A program made the position numbers and the translations under genes. 34,341 nt of DNA, taken from positions 1 through 34,341 of IMG/VR virus record IMGVR_UViG_3300029951_000078; one strand, written 5' to 3'. Shown here piece by piece: positions 19,332 through 27,749 of this stretch. How positions within the stretch are numbered: the first letter of the stretch is position 1; each line of letters opens with the position of its first letter. Origin of the DNA: a virus. Below the pieces are notes generated by a model. That model saw only the letters and a list, made by a program, of their open reading frames with translations, ran no database searches and had not been told where the DNA came from.

Positions 19332-21383
19332 TCACTTGGCGTGTGACCATCGGTCGACTACGTGTACGTCTACCTTGAGAGGCAGGTTGACGTACTTCTG
19401 AATGCCAGGACCCGTCATAGCCTCGATAAGGCATGCCTTAGCCGAATCGATCTTGTCAAGCGGTGCCTGGATGACGAGCTCATCGTGGACCGTGAGCAGG
19501 AGATCCCAGTCGGGCTCCCTCATCTCATGGTACCTGACCATGGCGAGCTTAGTCAAGTCAGCGCTGCTGCCCTGGATCTTGGAGTTGAATGCCTGGCGCT
19601 CCGAGTACATCCTCAGCCCGTCGTCAGCCGACAGCAGCCCCGGAACCCTGCGCACCCTGCCCATGATGGTCGTGGTGTGCGGGGGCATGCCCGTCTTGCG
19701 CATGCTGTGACGCCTTGCCTCCCTGAGAACCTGCGCCCTGAACTCCCCGATCTCCGGGGTGTTCCTGTCGTACGTGGCCTTGAACTTCTTCGCCTGCTCG
19801 TAAGAGCAGCCCATCATCGACGCCAGCTTCTTGATGCCCGCGCCGTACACGGTGGCGAAGTTGATCGACTTGCCGTAGAGCTGGCGCTTCTTCTTAGCCT
19901 CCCTGTCCTCGGCGTTGACGAGCTCTTGCAGTGCCCGGGGGTCAAGGTCGAGAGCCATCGCGGCGGTCAGCGTGTGAGGGTCGATCCCGTTGAGGAACCC
20001 GTCCCACATCGCGCCGTGCCCGATGAAGTGGGCCAGCAGCACGAGCTCGATCTGCCCGTAGTCAGACACGATCATGCCGTAGCCCGGGTCGGGGATGAAC
20101 ATGTCACGAACCATCTTGCCCAGCTCCGTAGCCGGTGACGGCACGTTCTGGAGGTTGGGCTCGCGGCACGAGAACCTACCCGTGGCTGCGCCGTATTGGT
20201 AGAAGTCGGGGTAGACCTTGCCATCGAACACGCGGTTCGGCTTGGGCTTGGACTTGGGCGCGTCAGGATCACCCAGGTACCCGATGACGTACGTGCCGTA
20301 GACCTTGCTCGTCTCACGGTACTCCATGAGAGCGTCGACAATCGGGTTGCCGCGAGACGAGTCAAGAGACTCGTCGTCAGTCGACCAGAACGAGTGGTCC
20401 GGAGTCTCCCCGGCGTCGACCCTCTTGCGGCCCCCGTCAGTCAGCTTCCATCCCGTGATGCCCGCACCGCCCTGCGACTTCGGCTTGTACAGCAGAGCCT
20501 GCATCTGCATGGGCGAGTTGAGGTTGACCTTGCGCCCCGCCGCCGCGTAGAACTTGCGCTCCCTCTCGGCCACCAGGACAGACAGCTCAGCCCGGAGCTG
20601 CTCAAGCCTGTCGGTGTCCATGCGCACCCCACGGCACCTCATGTCAGCCAGCACTGTCGTCAGCGCCGCCTCCATGTGCCACAGCTCCTCAAGCCCGGCC
20701 TCGATGATCCTCGGCTTGTGCTTGAGGTACTCGGACCATCCGTACACCAGGTCGTAGTGCAGGTACTGGGCGACCACGTTCATGCGGTGTATCTCAACCT
20801 GCTTGCCGACCGCAGCGTCGTCGTATGTGAACCCGTAGTCGGCCTTGGTTGTGTACTTGAGGCCGTACCTCCTGCGGTTCTCATCGAGAAGGTGCAGCAT
20901 CTCGATCGTGCATGCCAGGATTCCGTTGGGTACCTGCGGCCTGCCCGTCTCGTCCGGCCTGTACTTGGCCACCGCTGCGCCGTCGAACGTGGCACCGTGA
21001 GATGACTGGGTGATGTCCTTGTCAGCGAACAGCGGGTTCAGGATCTCGAACACGACATCGCGGGGGATCTGCTCGGGCGGCTTCGAGTACACGGGCACCC
21101 GGAAGTTCCTGATCTTGCCGTTGACGTCGGCCCTCGGGTCGAGGGCCTCACCGATGATCTCGTTGCCGATGGGATGGCCCATGGGGATCTTGATGACCCT
21201 CCCGTGGGTGGCCATGCCCATCCATGTGACCTGGTTCCTTGACGGCACTCCCCGGTCGTCCTGGCCCGGGGCTGACGGGATCGTCTCCACGTCGTAGAAC
21301 ATTTCCCCGTTCTCGGCTACCCGCTCGCAGAATTCCTCCAAACTACGAACATCGTCAGCCAGTATGATTCCGGTCTTGATCAT
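19332..21383 (-). CDS. polA: DNA polymerase I family (family A) replicative polymerase
   Basis: A 683-residue family A polymerase with a 3'-5' exonuclease but no 5' nuclease domain. Exo motifs: FYDVETIP (D31, E33), SSHGATFDGAAV, and YLHYD. Polymerase motif A is SDYGQIELVLLAH (D441), motif B KRQLYGKSINFATVYG (R500, K505, Y513), motif C TVHDELV (H633, D634, E635). Motif A departs from the usual D-Y-S-Q-I-E-L-R by S to G and R to V. It should be the main phage replicase with the primase, helicase and SSB-like proteins nearby. Start ATG at 21383 with AAGGAGG upstream, behind the hairpin-promoter element at 21404-21439. Confidence 0.92.
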   Translation of the reverse strand: MIKTGIILADDVRSLEEFCERVAENGEMFYDVETIPSAPGQDDRGVPSRNQVTWMGMATHGRVIKIPMGHPIGNEIIGEALDPRADVNGKIRNFRVPVYSKPPEQIPRDVVFEILNPLFADKDITQSSHGATFDGAAVAKYRPDETGRPQVPNGILACTIEMLHLLDENRRRYGLKYTTKADYGFTYDDAAVGKQVEIHRMNVVAQYLHYDLVYGWSEYLKHKPRIIEAGLEELWHMEAALTTVLADMRCRGVRMDTDRLEQLRAELSVLVAERERKFYAAAGRKVNLNSPMQMQALLYKPKSQGGAGITGWKLTDGGRKRVDAGETPDHSFWSTDDESLDSSRGNPIVDALMEYRETSKVYGTYVIGYLGDPDAPKSKPKPNRVFDGKVYPDFYQYGAATGRFSCREPNLQNVPSPATELGKMVRDMFIPDPGYGMIVSDYGQIELVLLAHFIGHGAMWDGFLNGIDPHTLTAAMALDLDPRALQELVNAEDREAKKKRQLYGKSINFATVYGAGIKKLASMMGCSYEQAKKFKATYDRNTPEIGEFRAQVLREARRHSMRKTGMPPHTTTIMGRVRRVPGLLSADDGLRMYSERQAFNSKIQGSSADLTKLAMVRYHEMREPDWDLLLTVHDELVIQAPLDKIDSAKACLIEAMTGPGIQKYVNLPLKVDVHVVDRWSHAK

Positions 21384-21403
21384 GCGCCCTCCTTAAATGC
21401 GAA

Positions 21404-21439
21404 TAGCCCCAGGCTACAGCCTGGGGCTAGACGTGTCAA
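21404..21439 (-). promoter_or_regulatory. Promoter TTGACA-17-TAGCCT interleaved with an RNA hairpin
   Basis: TTGACA (21439-21434), directly after the TAG of the SSB-like gene, 17 bases, TAGCCT (21416-21411). TAGCCCCAGGC and GCCTGGGGCTA (21419-21429 with 21404-21414) form a perfect 11-pair stem with a four-base loop. Drives the DNA polymerase gene. Confidence 0.6.
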
Positions 21440-22117
21440 CTAGGGGAGGGACTCCACGAACTCCTGGATCTCCGACAGGGTCTTGTACTTGACGTACGAC
21501 TCGTCGTACATCTTGGGCGCGAGGGTCGCACGCTGCGCTGATGTCAGCGGGTGGAGCGACGGCCACACGGCCTCGATCTCGTCGGCAGGCTGGCGGTCGA
21601 CGGAGTAGGAGTAGATGCCGTTGCGGCCCTTCTCCTTGCTGACCACGAAGTACGTGTCCTCGTCGTCCAGGGACCTGCCCCTCTTGACGAGCTTGTTGTA
21701 CTCCTTCTGGATCTTGGACGTGGGATCAGCCGACGCCTCCCAGACCAGAACCTTGCCCGGGGACGCGATGTCCACGACGTTGAAGAAGCAGACCGGCTTC
21801 GCCTTGTCCCCCATGTCGCACATCGGGCAGTAGTCCTCCTGCTCGATCAGGCACCACTCGGCCCGGGTGACCTGGCTCTTGCCGTCTTCGGACGGGTACT
21901 TGATCCAGTGCCGCAGGGCGTAGGTGAAGTTCTCGGGCTCCAGGAAGGCGATGACGAGCGAGTCGTCTTCCACCTTGAGGGTCGTGGTGTTCAGGCCCGC
22001 CGCCGCCTTGTTGTAGCCGCCGAAGCCTCGGCGCTGGGGGCGTCCTGCTGGTGCTGCCTGGGTCTCGCTCACGGTGTTCTCGCTCTCGTTCTCGGTAACG
22101 CGTGTGGTGTTCCTCAT
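21440..22117 (-). CDS. Probable single-stranded DNA-binding protein
   Basis: A 225-residue protein whose centre (EWCLIEQEDYCPMCDMGDKA then KPVCFFNVVD) has three or four cysteines for zinc, followed by KVLVWEASADPTSKIQKEYNK and a beta-rich stretch (TYFVVSKEKGRNGIYSYSV). This resembles zinc-containing phage ssDNA-binding proteins of the T4 gp32 kind, with an OB-fold. The N-terminal 35 residues are disordered and Arg/Gly-rich (GRPQRRGFGGYNK), and the tail is mildly acidic. Its place beside the polymerase supports the call, though similarity is moderate. Start ATG at 22117 with GGAGG seven bases upstream. Confidence 0.6.
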   Translation of the reverse strand: MRNTTRVTENESENTVSETQAAPAGRPQRRGFGGYNKAAAGLNTTTLKVEDDSLVIAFLEPENFTYALRHWIKYPSEDGKSQVTRAEWCLIEQEDYCPMCDMGDKAKPVCFFNVVDIASPGKVLVWEASADPTSKIQKEYNKLVKRGRSLDDEDTYFVVSKEKGRNGIYSYSVDRQPADEIEAVWPSLHPLTSAQRATLAPKMYDESYVKYKTLSEIQEFVESLP

Positions 22118-22137
22118 TCTCTTACCTCCATTGTACT

Positions 22138-22617
22138 CTAGCGGATACTGTGCTCGCGCATGTAGATGAACCTCTCCAGCACCTTGTGCGTGAAACCGGT
22201 CCTCTTAACGCTGTTCCTCGTTGATGGGTAGAGTACACCTTCAGCGCGGGCGATGTCAATCACTGCCTCGCACTGAAGACGTGTGTAATACCTGCGCTTG
22301 CCCCGGGGGTCGCCTCCCTTGCCCGGCACGAAGTACCCGGACTTGGGCAGGATTCCCTCGGCTTCCCAGCCACGGATCGTGACCGCCTTGCGACCGCCGA
22401 GCAGGTAGGCAAGCTGGCCTGTCGTGAAGCACTCTACCTCACGTCCCTGGATTGTCAAGATCCTGCCCTTGGGCCAGATGATGTCAGGCTCTGGCTCGGG
22501 GTCAGGAGTCCTTACCGCGCGCTTCATCTTCGAGCCCGGGTAGGTGTCGCCCGCGTAAGTCGCGAGGAACCCGTCCATGAAGTCCTGGGTGCCCTGGGGC
22601 GATGTGTCCACGGTCAT
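22138..22617 (-). CDS. MerR-like helix-turn-helix DNA-binding protein
   Basis: A 159-residue protein with a MerR-type winged helix: FTTGQLAYLLGGRKAVTIRG then WEAEGILPKSGYF (helix-turn-helix) and GKRRYYTRLQCEAVIDIA (wing and third helix). It has no long dimerisation coil, so it may be an excisionase-like or replication-linked DNA binder rather than a classical MerR activator. The N-terminus is disordered (PDPEPEPDIIWPKGR). ATG at 22617 in an ATGA overlap with the previous gene. Confidence 0.7.
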   Translation of the reverse strand: MTVDTSPQGTQDFMDGFLATYAGDTYPGSKMKRAVRTPDPEPEPDIIWPKGRILTIQGREVECFTTGQLAYLLGGRKAVTIRGWEAEGILPKSGYFVPGKGGDPRGKRRYYTRLQCEAVIDIARAEGVLYPSTRNSVKRTGFTHKVLERFIYMREHSIR

Positions 22618-23060
22618 GACTTGACCGCCACGATCGCGTACGTTACATCCTCGGTGATGAGCGCGTCAAGCTCGTCGTCCGTGATGTACCCGAGCTGGTT
22701 GGCCGCGTACAGCGCGTCCTCATCGAACGACCGTGTCACCACGGCCTTGAACACGTCCTCGTACAGCCCCTTGTCCTTAGCCAGGGTCTCCGTCTTGGCC
22801 AGGTCGATGCGGGACGACAGCCTGCGCTGGGCTGCGACGGCCTTGTACTCTACGCCGTTGATGATCAGGGGCTTGGGGAAGTCGTAGACCAGGTGCCCGT
22901 TCTCATCCTCGCGCACGTCTTCCGCGCCCGACATGAGGTGCTCCTTGATCGTGTCCCTGCCGTTCGTCTTAGCCTTGGCCGCCGTCGTCTCGGCATCCCT
23001 CTGGTACAGGAACATATGCACTGCCTGGGTCAGGTCGCTGACCATGCGTGTGTCTGCCAC
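22614..23060 (-). CDS. Hypothetical protein, 148 aa
   Basis: Start GTG at 23060, with AGAAGGGA five bases upstream. A mixed alpha-beta protein (LTQAVHMFLYQRDAETTAAK; YDFPKPLIINGVEYKAVAAQ; ITDDELDALITEDVTYAIVA). No motif recognised. It lies between the SNF2 helicase and the MerR-like gene and overlaps the latter, so it is part of the replication run. Role unknown. Confidence 0.6.
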   Translation of the reverse strand: MADTRMVSDLTQAVHMFLYQRDAETTAAKAKTNGRDTIKEHLMSGAEDVREDENGHLVYDFPKPLIINGVEYKAVAAQRRLSSRIDLAKTETLAKDKGLYEDVFKAVVTRSFDEDALYAANQLGYITDDELDALITEDVTYAIVAVKS

Positions 23061-23089
23061 GATAATCCCTTCTGCGAATAGTTACTAGT

Positions 23090-24691
23090 CTACTCGTTGT
23101 TCTCCCACGCTTCGATGACGAGCCTGGCGTGCTTGAACAGGGACACCACGTCCTTGTACACCCTGCCGTTGAGGGTCTTGCCGTCGATGGCCGCGAGTGA
23201 GATGGCAGCCTTGAACATGCGGACCTCCATCTTCCGGGCCTCGATCGTGCGACGTGTGATCACATCGACCACATGGACCACGTTGAATGCGGAGCTTGCC
23301 CGGACATGACGCCCGTTGATCTGCGTGGCCAGACCGTCTCCCCACGGAAGGTCGATGTTGATCAGCCAGTTAGCCACCGGGAGGTCGGTGCCGTAAGCGC
23401 CCGCGTGAGACGAGATGAACACGCGCACATCGTCGTCCTCAAGGAAGGAAGCGATAGCGGACTCCTTGGCTGACGGCGTGAGCTCCCCGTGGTACTGGAC
23501 GCAGCCGTGATGTTCAAGGTCCCGGTTCAGGACGTCCAGCATCCCACGGTACCGGCTGAACAGGATGACCTTGGCGTCGGGGTCGCCCCTGAGAATGTCA
23601 TTCACCCGGCCGACAACGTAGTCGATCTTGGGGGTGGCGGCAGGGGGCGCGAAGCCCGACGCGATCAGGTCGACGGCGTACTGCGAGCCCTCCTTGCGCG
23701 CAGACTCAGCGATCATCGGAGGGTAGTCGAGCAGCATCTCCATGCAGGTGTGAATCGACATGATCTGGCCCATGGACCCCGCGTTGCTAGTGCCCGGCGA
23801 TGCGCCGTAGTGGGCCGCTAGGGAGAACGTGCTTGCGCGGGGCGCAGACGCCGCCTGAGCGTCGATCAGGTCCCGGGCCATGTCCACGTACGCCTCAAGG
23901 ATCTCGTCCGTCGTGTCGACCTCCCAGACGTGGTGCTCGACGTCGGGCAGGTAGTCCCTCACGTCAGGGTCGGTTCGCTTGCGGCGGAACATGGCCGTGC
24001 CGAGCCGGTCGAACAGCACGTTGAGGTTCTTGTACCCGAGGACCGCCCCGTCCGTGGAGCGGATGACGTACGCCTTGTCGAACAGATCCCAACGCCCGAG
24101 AACGGTCTTGTCGACCCACTGCATGATGCTGAACACGTCTTCGGGCGCGTTCTCGATGGGAGTCGCGGTAAGCGCCAGACGGTAAGGGGTGCGCAGGCGG
24201 TCCTTGATGGCCCGGGTCCTCTCCGCTCCCGGTGTCTTGATCATCGAGGCTTCATCGAGAATGGAGAACGCGCAGTTCAGGGTCTCGATGTCAGCCCAGT
24301 CTGACACTAGCGTGTCGTAACCCACGATGATGTACTCGGTCTTGAGCTGACGTGCCAGCTCGTACTGCCTCTGCCTGCGCTCCGGGGTGCCGTCGATGAT
24401 GGCGCAGTACTCGGGCAGGGGGATGTCGATCAGCTTGCGCTTGACCTTGACCGGCTTGGACGGCACGTCGGTGAACTTGGTCAGCGACTTGGCCCACTGG
24501 TACTTGAGGTTGGCCGGAACCACGATGAGAACCGAGCGGACCTTGCGCCGGGCGAGGAGGTCTTCCGCGATGGCGATAGACGTGGCCGTCTTGCCCAGCC
24601 CGGTGTCAAGGGCGAGCAGCATGGTGCCCCGGTCCATGAACGCAGAAAAGGCGAGCCCCTGGAACGGGAACAACGGCATCCGCATCGCCAT
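23090..24691 (-). CDS. SNF2/DEAD-like helicase
   Basis: A 533-residue superfamily 2 ATPase. Motif I is ALDTGLGKT (K34, T35), motif II ILDEASM (D146, E147; DEAS rather than DEAH), motif III LALTATPIEN (172-181), and the second RecA-like domain ends with the arginine-finger motif QINGRHVR. It has the compact SNF2 layout seen in phage proteins such as T4 UvsW. It probably remodels DNA branches or R-loops during replication and recombination. Start ATG at 24691 with GGAGGGA three bases upstream. Confidence 0.85.
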   Translation of the reverse strand: MAMRMPLFPFQGLAFSAFMDRGTMLLALDTGLGKTATSIAIAEDLLARRKVRSVLIVVPANLKYQWAKSLTKFTDVPSKPVKVKRKLIDIPLPEYCAIIDGTPERRQRQYELARQLKTEYIIVGYDTLVSDWADIETLNCAFSILDEASMIKTPGAERTRAIKDRLRTPYRLALTATPIENAPEDVFSIMQWVDKTVLGRWDLFDKAYVIRSTDGAVLGYKNLNVLFDRLGTAMFRRKRTDPDVRDYLPDVEHHVWEVDTTDEILEAYVDMARDLIDAQAASAPRASTFSLAAHYGASPGTSNAGSMGQIMSIHTCMEMLLDYPPMIAESARKEGSQYAVDLIASGFAPPAATPKIDYVVGRVNDILRGDPDAKVILFSRYRGMLDVLNRDLEHHGCVQYHGELTPSAKESAIASFLEDDDVRVFISSHAGAYGTDLPVANWLINIDLPWGDGLATQINGRHVRASSAFNVVHVVDVITRRTIEARKMEVRMFKAAISLAAIDGKTLNGRVYKDVVSLFKHARLVIEAWENNE

Positions 24692-24722
24692 TGTTCCCTC
24701 CCAGTCGCTCGCCTAGTAACTC

Positions 24723-25721
24723 CTATGTCCAGTCTACACCCTGGAAGTAGGTGAATGCAGCCGGTGTAGCGCACTCCAGCCCGTGCCTGATCTCCTTCTC
24801 GGTGAGGTGCCCGGGGTCTCGGTCGTCCGCAGTATGCACGTACGCTCCCTTGACGTTGGTCACCGTGCCGTAGTTGAAGATCTTGACCTGGCTCCTGGCG
24901 TACGGGTTCTCGCTGATGAACTTGGACAGCCGCCGGTACGCAGCGATGTCATTGTCGAGAGCGAAGTACACGTCGTCAGCCAGAGGCCACAGCAGCTCGT
25001 TGATCTGGTAGTCGGTGAACGACGCGCCCAGTGTGGACACGACGCGCCCGACCCCGTACCGGTAGAACCTAGCCGCCTTGAGCGGGTTCTCGACTACCAG
25101 GACAGGACCGTCAGTGCCCGTCTTCTTGAGGTGCCGGTACCCGAACACGGTCGAAGCCTTCTTGATCTTGACGGGATGGTTGATGACGAGGTGGGACTCA
25201 TCGCCCCGGCCCTTCGTCTGCCACCCGATCAGCCTGTCCGTGAAGGGATCGCGGAGCACGCAGATCCACCAGTTCTTGTCATGATCGAACGTGATCTCAA
25301 GGTCGTGGCATGCCTGGAGGGACAGGTCACGCTCGATCAGGGCATCCTCCGGGGGCTCTGTGAAGCTCCACATGTCAGCCTCGTGAACTGACGGGGGAGG
25401 CACGTCGATGTCCATGGTGGCCACGCCGAGCCGGACCTTCTGGGTCCTGATCCACGCAGTCGCCTCGCCCGCCCTGGCACCGTTGACAACCTGCACGAGC
25501 CATCGGAAGCTGCCCCCGAAACCGCACGAGAAGCAGTGATGCTTGCCCGTTTCGAGATTGCACGACCAGCTAGGGCTGGAGTCCCGGTGCTGAGGGTTCG
25601 GGCACAGTGCCACCGCCTCGTCATCCTGGACGTGCGCCTCGATCCCGAGGTTGGCCAGCGCCGACTCGATGTCAGCGGGAACCACGTCGGGCAGGTCAGT
25701 AGCCTTCCTCATCGTCCTCAT
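24723..25721 (-). CDS. DnaG-type DNA primase (CHC2 and Toprim)
   Basis: A 332-residue primase. The N-terminal CHC2 zinc finger is CPNPQH (C40, H45) with CFSC (C63, C66); the Toprim domain has VLVVENPLKAARF (E211) and ALDNDIAA (D256, D258). It lacks the long RNA-polymerase linker and C-terminal helicase-binding domain of bacterial DnaG, as many phage primases do. It would make RNA primers for the family A polymerase. ATG at 25721 has GGAGG upstream and overlaps the end of the DnaB-like gene by 26 bases, so primase and helicase are co-translated. Confidence 0.85.
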   Translation of the reverse strand: MRTMRKATDLPDVVPADIESALANLGIEAHVQDDEAVALCPNPQHRDSSPSWSCNLETGKHHCFSCGFGGSFRWLVQVVNGARAGEATAWIRTQKVRLGVATMDIDVPPPSVHEADMWSFTEPPEDALIERDLSLQACHDLEITFDHDKNWWICVLRDPFTDRLIGWQTKGRGDESHLVINHPVKIKKASTVFGYRHLKKTGTDGPVLVVENPLKAARFYRYGVGRVVSTLGASFTDYQINELLWPLADDVYFALDNDIAAYRRLSKFISENPYARSQVKIFNYGTVTNVKGAYVHTADDRDPGHLTEKEIRHGLECATPAAFTYFQGVDWT

Positions 25722-27027
25722 CCGCCTCCGCTACGTACGCCGTGAACGAGAAGGTGTCGTAGTCCCACTCGCCCTTGACTGTGTTGATGAACCCGCGACG
25801 GATCGCTGTGTTCTTGATCGTCAGGATGTTGTCCTCGCCCTTGTCGAGCGTGAACACCATATCAGACGCCATGCGAAGCCCGGTGCCTCCCATCATCGAC
25901 ACGTCATCGATGCCGCCACCGGCCTTGCCGAGCTGCTTCTCCCTCGCCTGGTGGGTGACCACGACCGGGATCTTGAGACGCAGGGCCAGGTTCTTGAGGT
26001 CCCTGGCCAGGTTGTCGTGCGCCTCCCAGGATGAGCCCGGGGTGCGGCCGGTCGACTCGTCGGTCATGAAGTAGAAGCCGTCGATGTAGATGATCTCGGG
26101 CTCCGCGCGCTCGATCTGGTACTCCAACTCGGACATGGTGAACTTGGCGACCGGCTGGACGATGGTCAGCGCCTCGGCGGCCTCTGCCATCTCGCGCTTC
26201 CAGAAGTCCCTGACCTTCTCCTCATCCGACTTGGACAACCGGAAATCCTTGGTGCTGGCGATGTAAGGCCCGGGGTTGACACCCGCGCCGTAGCAGGTCA
26301 GCATGTCGCGAACGTCATCGACGGGGATCTCGGTCGACACGAACAGAGTGCGCCTGGGATCGAGGTCTTCCTTCTTCTGGAAGGAAGTCCTGCCGAACCA
26401 CGCGTGGTACGCCGACTGGATCAGGATCGTCGTCTTGGTTGACTTGGCCCGGCCGATCAGCGAGATGAGCTGACCGTCCTGGAAGCCCGGGAACTGGGTG
26501 TCCAGCGCCTCGATGCCGAATCCGGGGCCGGGCTTGCGCACCATCGCCAGGCGCTCGGCCAGGTCGAAGTCCTTGCGGTCCCACGGCGTGGACAATGCGA
26601 CCTGCGACTGCTTGTACAGAACCTTGCGGGCAGCCGCCATCATGATCTCGGCAGCGCCACGGTGGTCTCCTGCGATGACGGCGCGCTGTGCGTCAGCGAC
26701 ACCGGCCTCGGACTCGTACATGTCGATGGCGTTCTTGGCCAGGTCGGTAAGCTCCCGGTCGTCGTACGAGCTCGACCTGATCCGGTACGACTCGGGCGGG
26801 TACGACCTCTGGAACATCGGCAGGTCCATGACCTTGCCGTACTTCTCGACGTGCCGAAGGATGCTCCGGTAGGCGTCGATGTCCTGGCCCTGGAACACCG
26901 CAGCGTACGCAGGGTCGAGCTCGTTTTCCATGAACGCCAGGGTCAGCCCGGCGTCGATGTACGGCCGGATGTTGGATGTGTGCAGGACACGGGCCACGAT
27001 CTCCCGGCCCAAGATCATCTTAGCCAT
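25696..27027 (-). CDS. DnaB-like replicative helicase with altered Walker A
   Basis: A 443-residue RecA-fold helicase of the DnaB/KaiC type. PGPGFGIEALDTQFPG leads into the P-loop SLIGRAKSTKTTI (192-200), then LFVSTEIPVDD, EIIYIDGFYFMT (Walker B), VVVTHQARE and SDMVFTLDKGEDN. The P-loop reads G-R-A-K-S-T-K-T: the glycine normally before lysine is threonine. N-terminal residues 1-140 are helical, like the DnaB N-terminal domain. It likely unwinds DNA at the fork beside the overlapping primase. Start ATG at 27027 in a TAATG overlap with AGGGA upstream. Confidence 0.8.
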   Translation of the reverse strand: MAKMILGREIVARVLHTSNIRPYIDAGLTLAFMENELDPAYAAVFQGQDIDAYRSILRHVEKYGKVMDLPMFQRSYPPESYRIRSSSYDDRELTDLAKNAIDMYESEAGVADAQRAVIAGDHRGAAEIMMAAARKVLYKQSQVALSTPWDRKDFDLAERLAMVRKPGPGFGIEALDTQFPGFQDGQLISLIGRAKSTKTTILIQSAYHAWFGRTSFQKKEDLDPRRTLFVSTEIPVDDVRDMLTCYGAGVNPGPYIASTKDFRLSKSDEEKVRDFWKREMAEAAEALTIVQPVAKFTMSELEYQIERAEPEIIYIDGFYFMTDESTGRTPGSSWEAHDNLARDLKNLALRLKIPVVVTHQAREKQLGKAGGGIDDVSMMGGTGLRMASDMVFTLDKGEDNILTIKNTAIRRGFINTVKGEWDYDTFSFTAYVAEADEDDEEGY

Positions 27028-27503
27028 TATTCGATTCCCTTCTTGGCACGCCTGTCGGCGTACACCCTCCACAAGCAGCGTGTGATCTCTTCCAGGACGA
27101 CCGCGTTGAAGAACATCCCGATGATGTCCTCGGTCGTGTTGCAGTACGCCCAGGCGTAGTTGGCCCGGAAGTACCTGACCATCATGCGCCCGAACTCTGC
27201 CAGTGTCAACTGCCTGCCGTCTCCGTTCCTGAACCGGTCAGGATGATCCCGGTACATGTTCCGGATGTCTGACTTGTCCAGGGCAGCCTGCCCGGCCTTG
27301 AAGAACCAGGCTGCGTTCTTCGAGCTGGGGATTCGCTCCTTGTACAGGAACAACTCCAGCTCCTCGGCGATACTCCAGGCGACGTCATCAGGCCGGTCAC
27401 GACCCACAGCCTGGGGGGTGGCGTTCCCCGCCCTGACGAAGCCTGGCTTGTCCTCGTCTGCCCCGATGTACCTGCGCCGGGGTTCCTTCTTCTCGAACGT
27501 CAT
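27027..27503 (-). CDS. Hypothetical protein upstream of the helicase, 158 aa
   Basis: Start ATG at 27503 with AGGAGGT four bases upstream; first gene of the leftward replication operon. The N-terminus is basic (KKEPRRRYIGADEDKPG), the rest helical with aromatic residues (AEFGRMMVRYFRANYAWAY; VLEEITRCLWRVYAD). The position just before a DnaB-like gene and the TAATG coupling would suit a helicase loader or accessory factor, but I see no diagnostic motif. Confidence 0.6.
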   Translation of the reverse strand: MTFEKKEPRRRYIGADEDKPGFVRAGNATPQAVGRDRPDDVAWSIAEELELFLYKERIPSSKNAAWFFKAGQAALDKSDIRNMYRDHPDRFRNGDGRQLTLAEFGRMMVRYFRANYAWAYCNTTEDIIGMFFNAVVLEEITRCLWRVYADRRAKKGIE

Positions 27504-27520
27504 GTCTACCTCCTGCCATG

Positions 27521-27549
27521 AAGGTACTTTGCCCGGGGGAACGTGTCAA
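27521..27549 (-). promoter_or_regulatory. Promoter of the replication operon, TTGACA-17-TACCTT
   Basis: TTGACA (27549-27544), 17 bases, TACCTT (27526-27521) on the minus strand, about 20 bases before the first gene's ATG at 27503. It faces the plus-strand promoter at 27714-27742. Confidence 0.65.
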
Positions 27550-27713
27550 CCTCGCGCGTGTTTAAGTAGATTGGGTAGTTTGCTTGGTAAGTTGAGGCGG
27601 GTAACCCTGTGTTGTAGTCAAGTTAAGTAAGTATCAAAGTCAAGTACTGCCCACCCCCCTACCCCCCTCCCAGTATGCACCACACTGCCCGGAGCGCCAA
27701 ACATGGCAGTAGC
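27550..27713. other. Divergent intergenic region with repeats and palindrome
   Basis: No gene in this stretch. It is more AT-rich than its surroundings and contains AGTCAAGT twice (27616-27623 and 27638-27645, 22 bases apart), related AAGTTAAG/TAAGTT words, the palindrome GGGTAACCC near 27600, and a G-quadruplex motif. Candidate operator region controlling both directions, or a replication origin. Confidence 0.5.
27650..27671 (-). other. G-quadruplex motif
   Basis: On the minus strand four G-runs (3, 6, 6 and 3) are separated by one- or two-base loops, a textbook quadruplex-forming pattern. It lies about 45 bases upstream of the plus-strand promoter, inside the divergent control region. Confidence 0.6.
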
Positions 27714-27742
27714 TTGACACATCCGGGCAGGTCCCGTACAGT
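27714..27742 (+). promoter_or_regulatory. Plus-strand promoter, TTGACA-17-TACAGT
   Basis: TTGACA (27714-27719), 17 bases, TACAGT (27737-27742). The ATG at 27750 lies seven bases after the -10 box, so transcription would start at or beside the start codon, giving a leaderless message. Confidence 0.7.
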
Positions 27743-27749
27743 ACTGGTC

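Noticed and set aside
22230-22259. TTGACA-18-TACTCT inside the MerR-like gene as an SSB promoter
   Set aside because: Boxes fit but it lies over 110 bases before the start, within coding sequence and with an 18-base spacer; chance match is likely.
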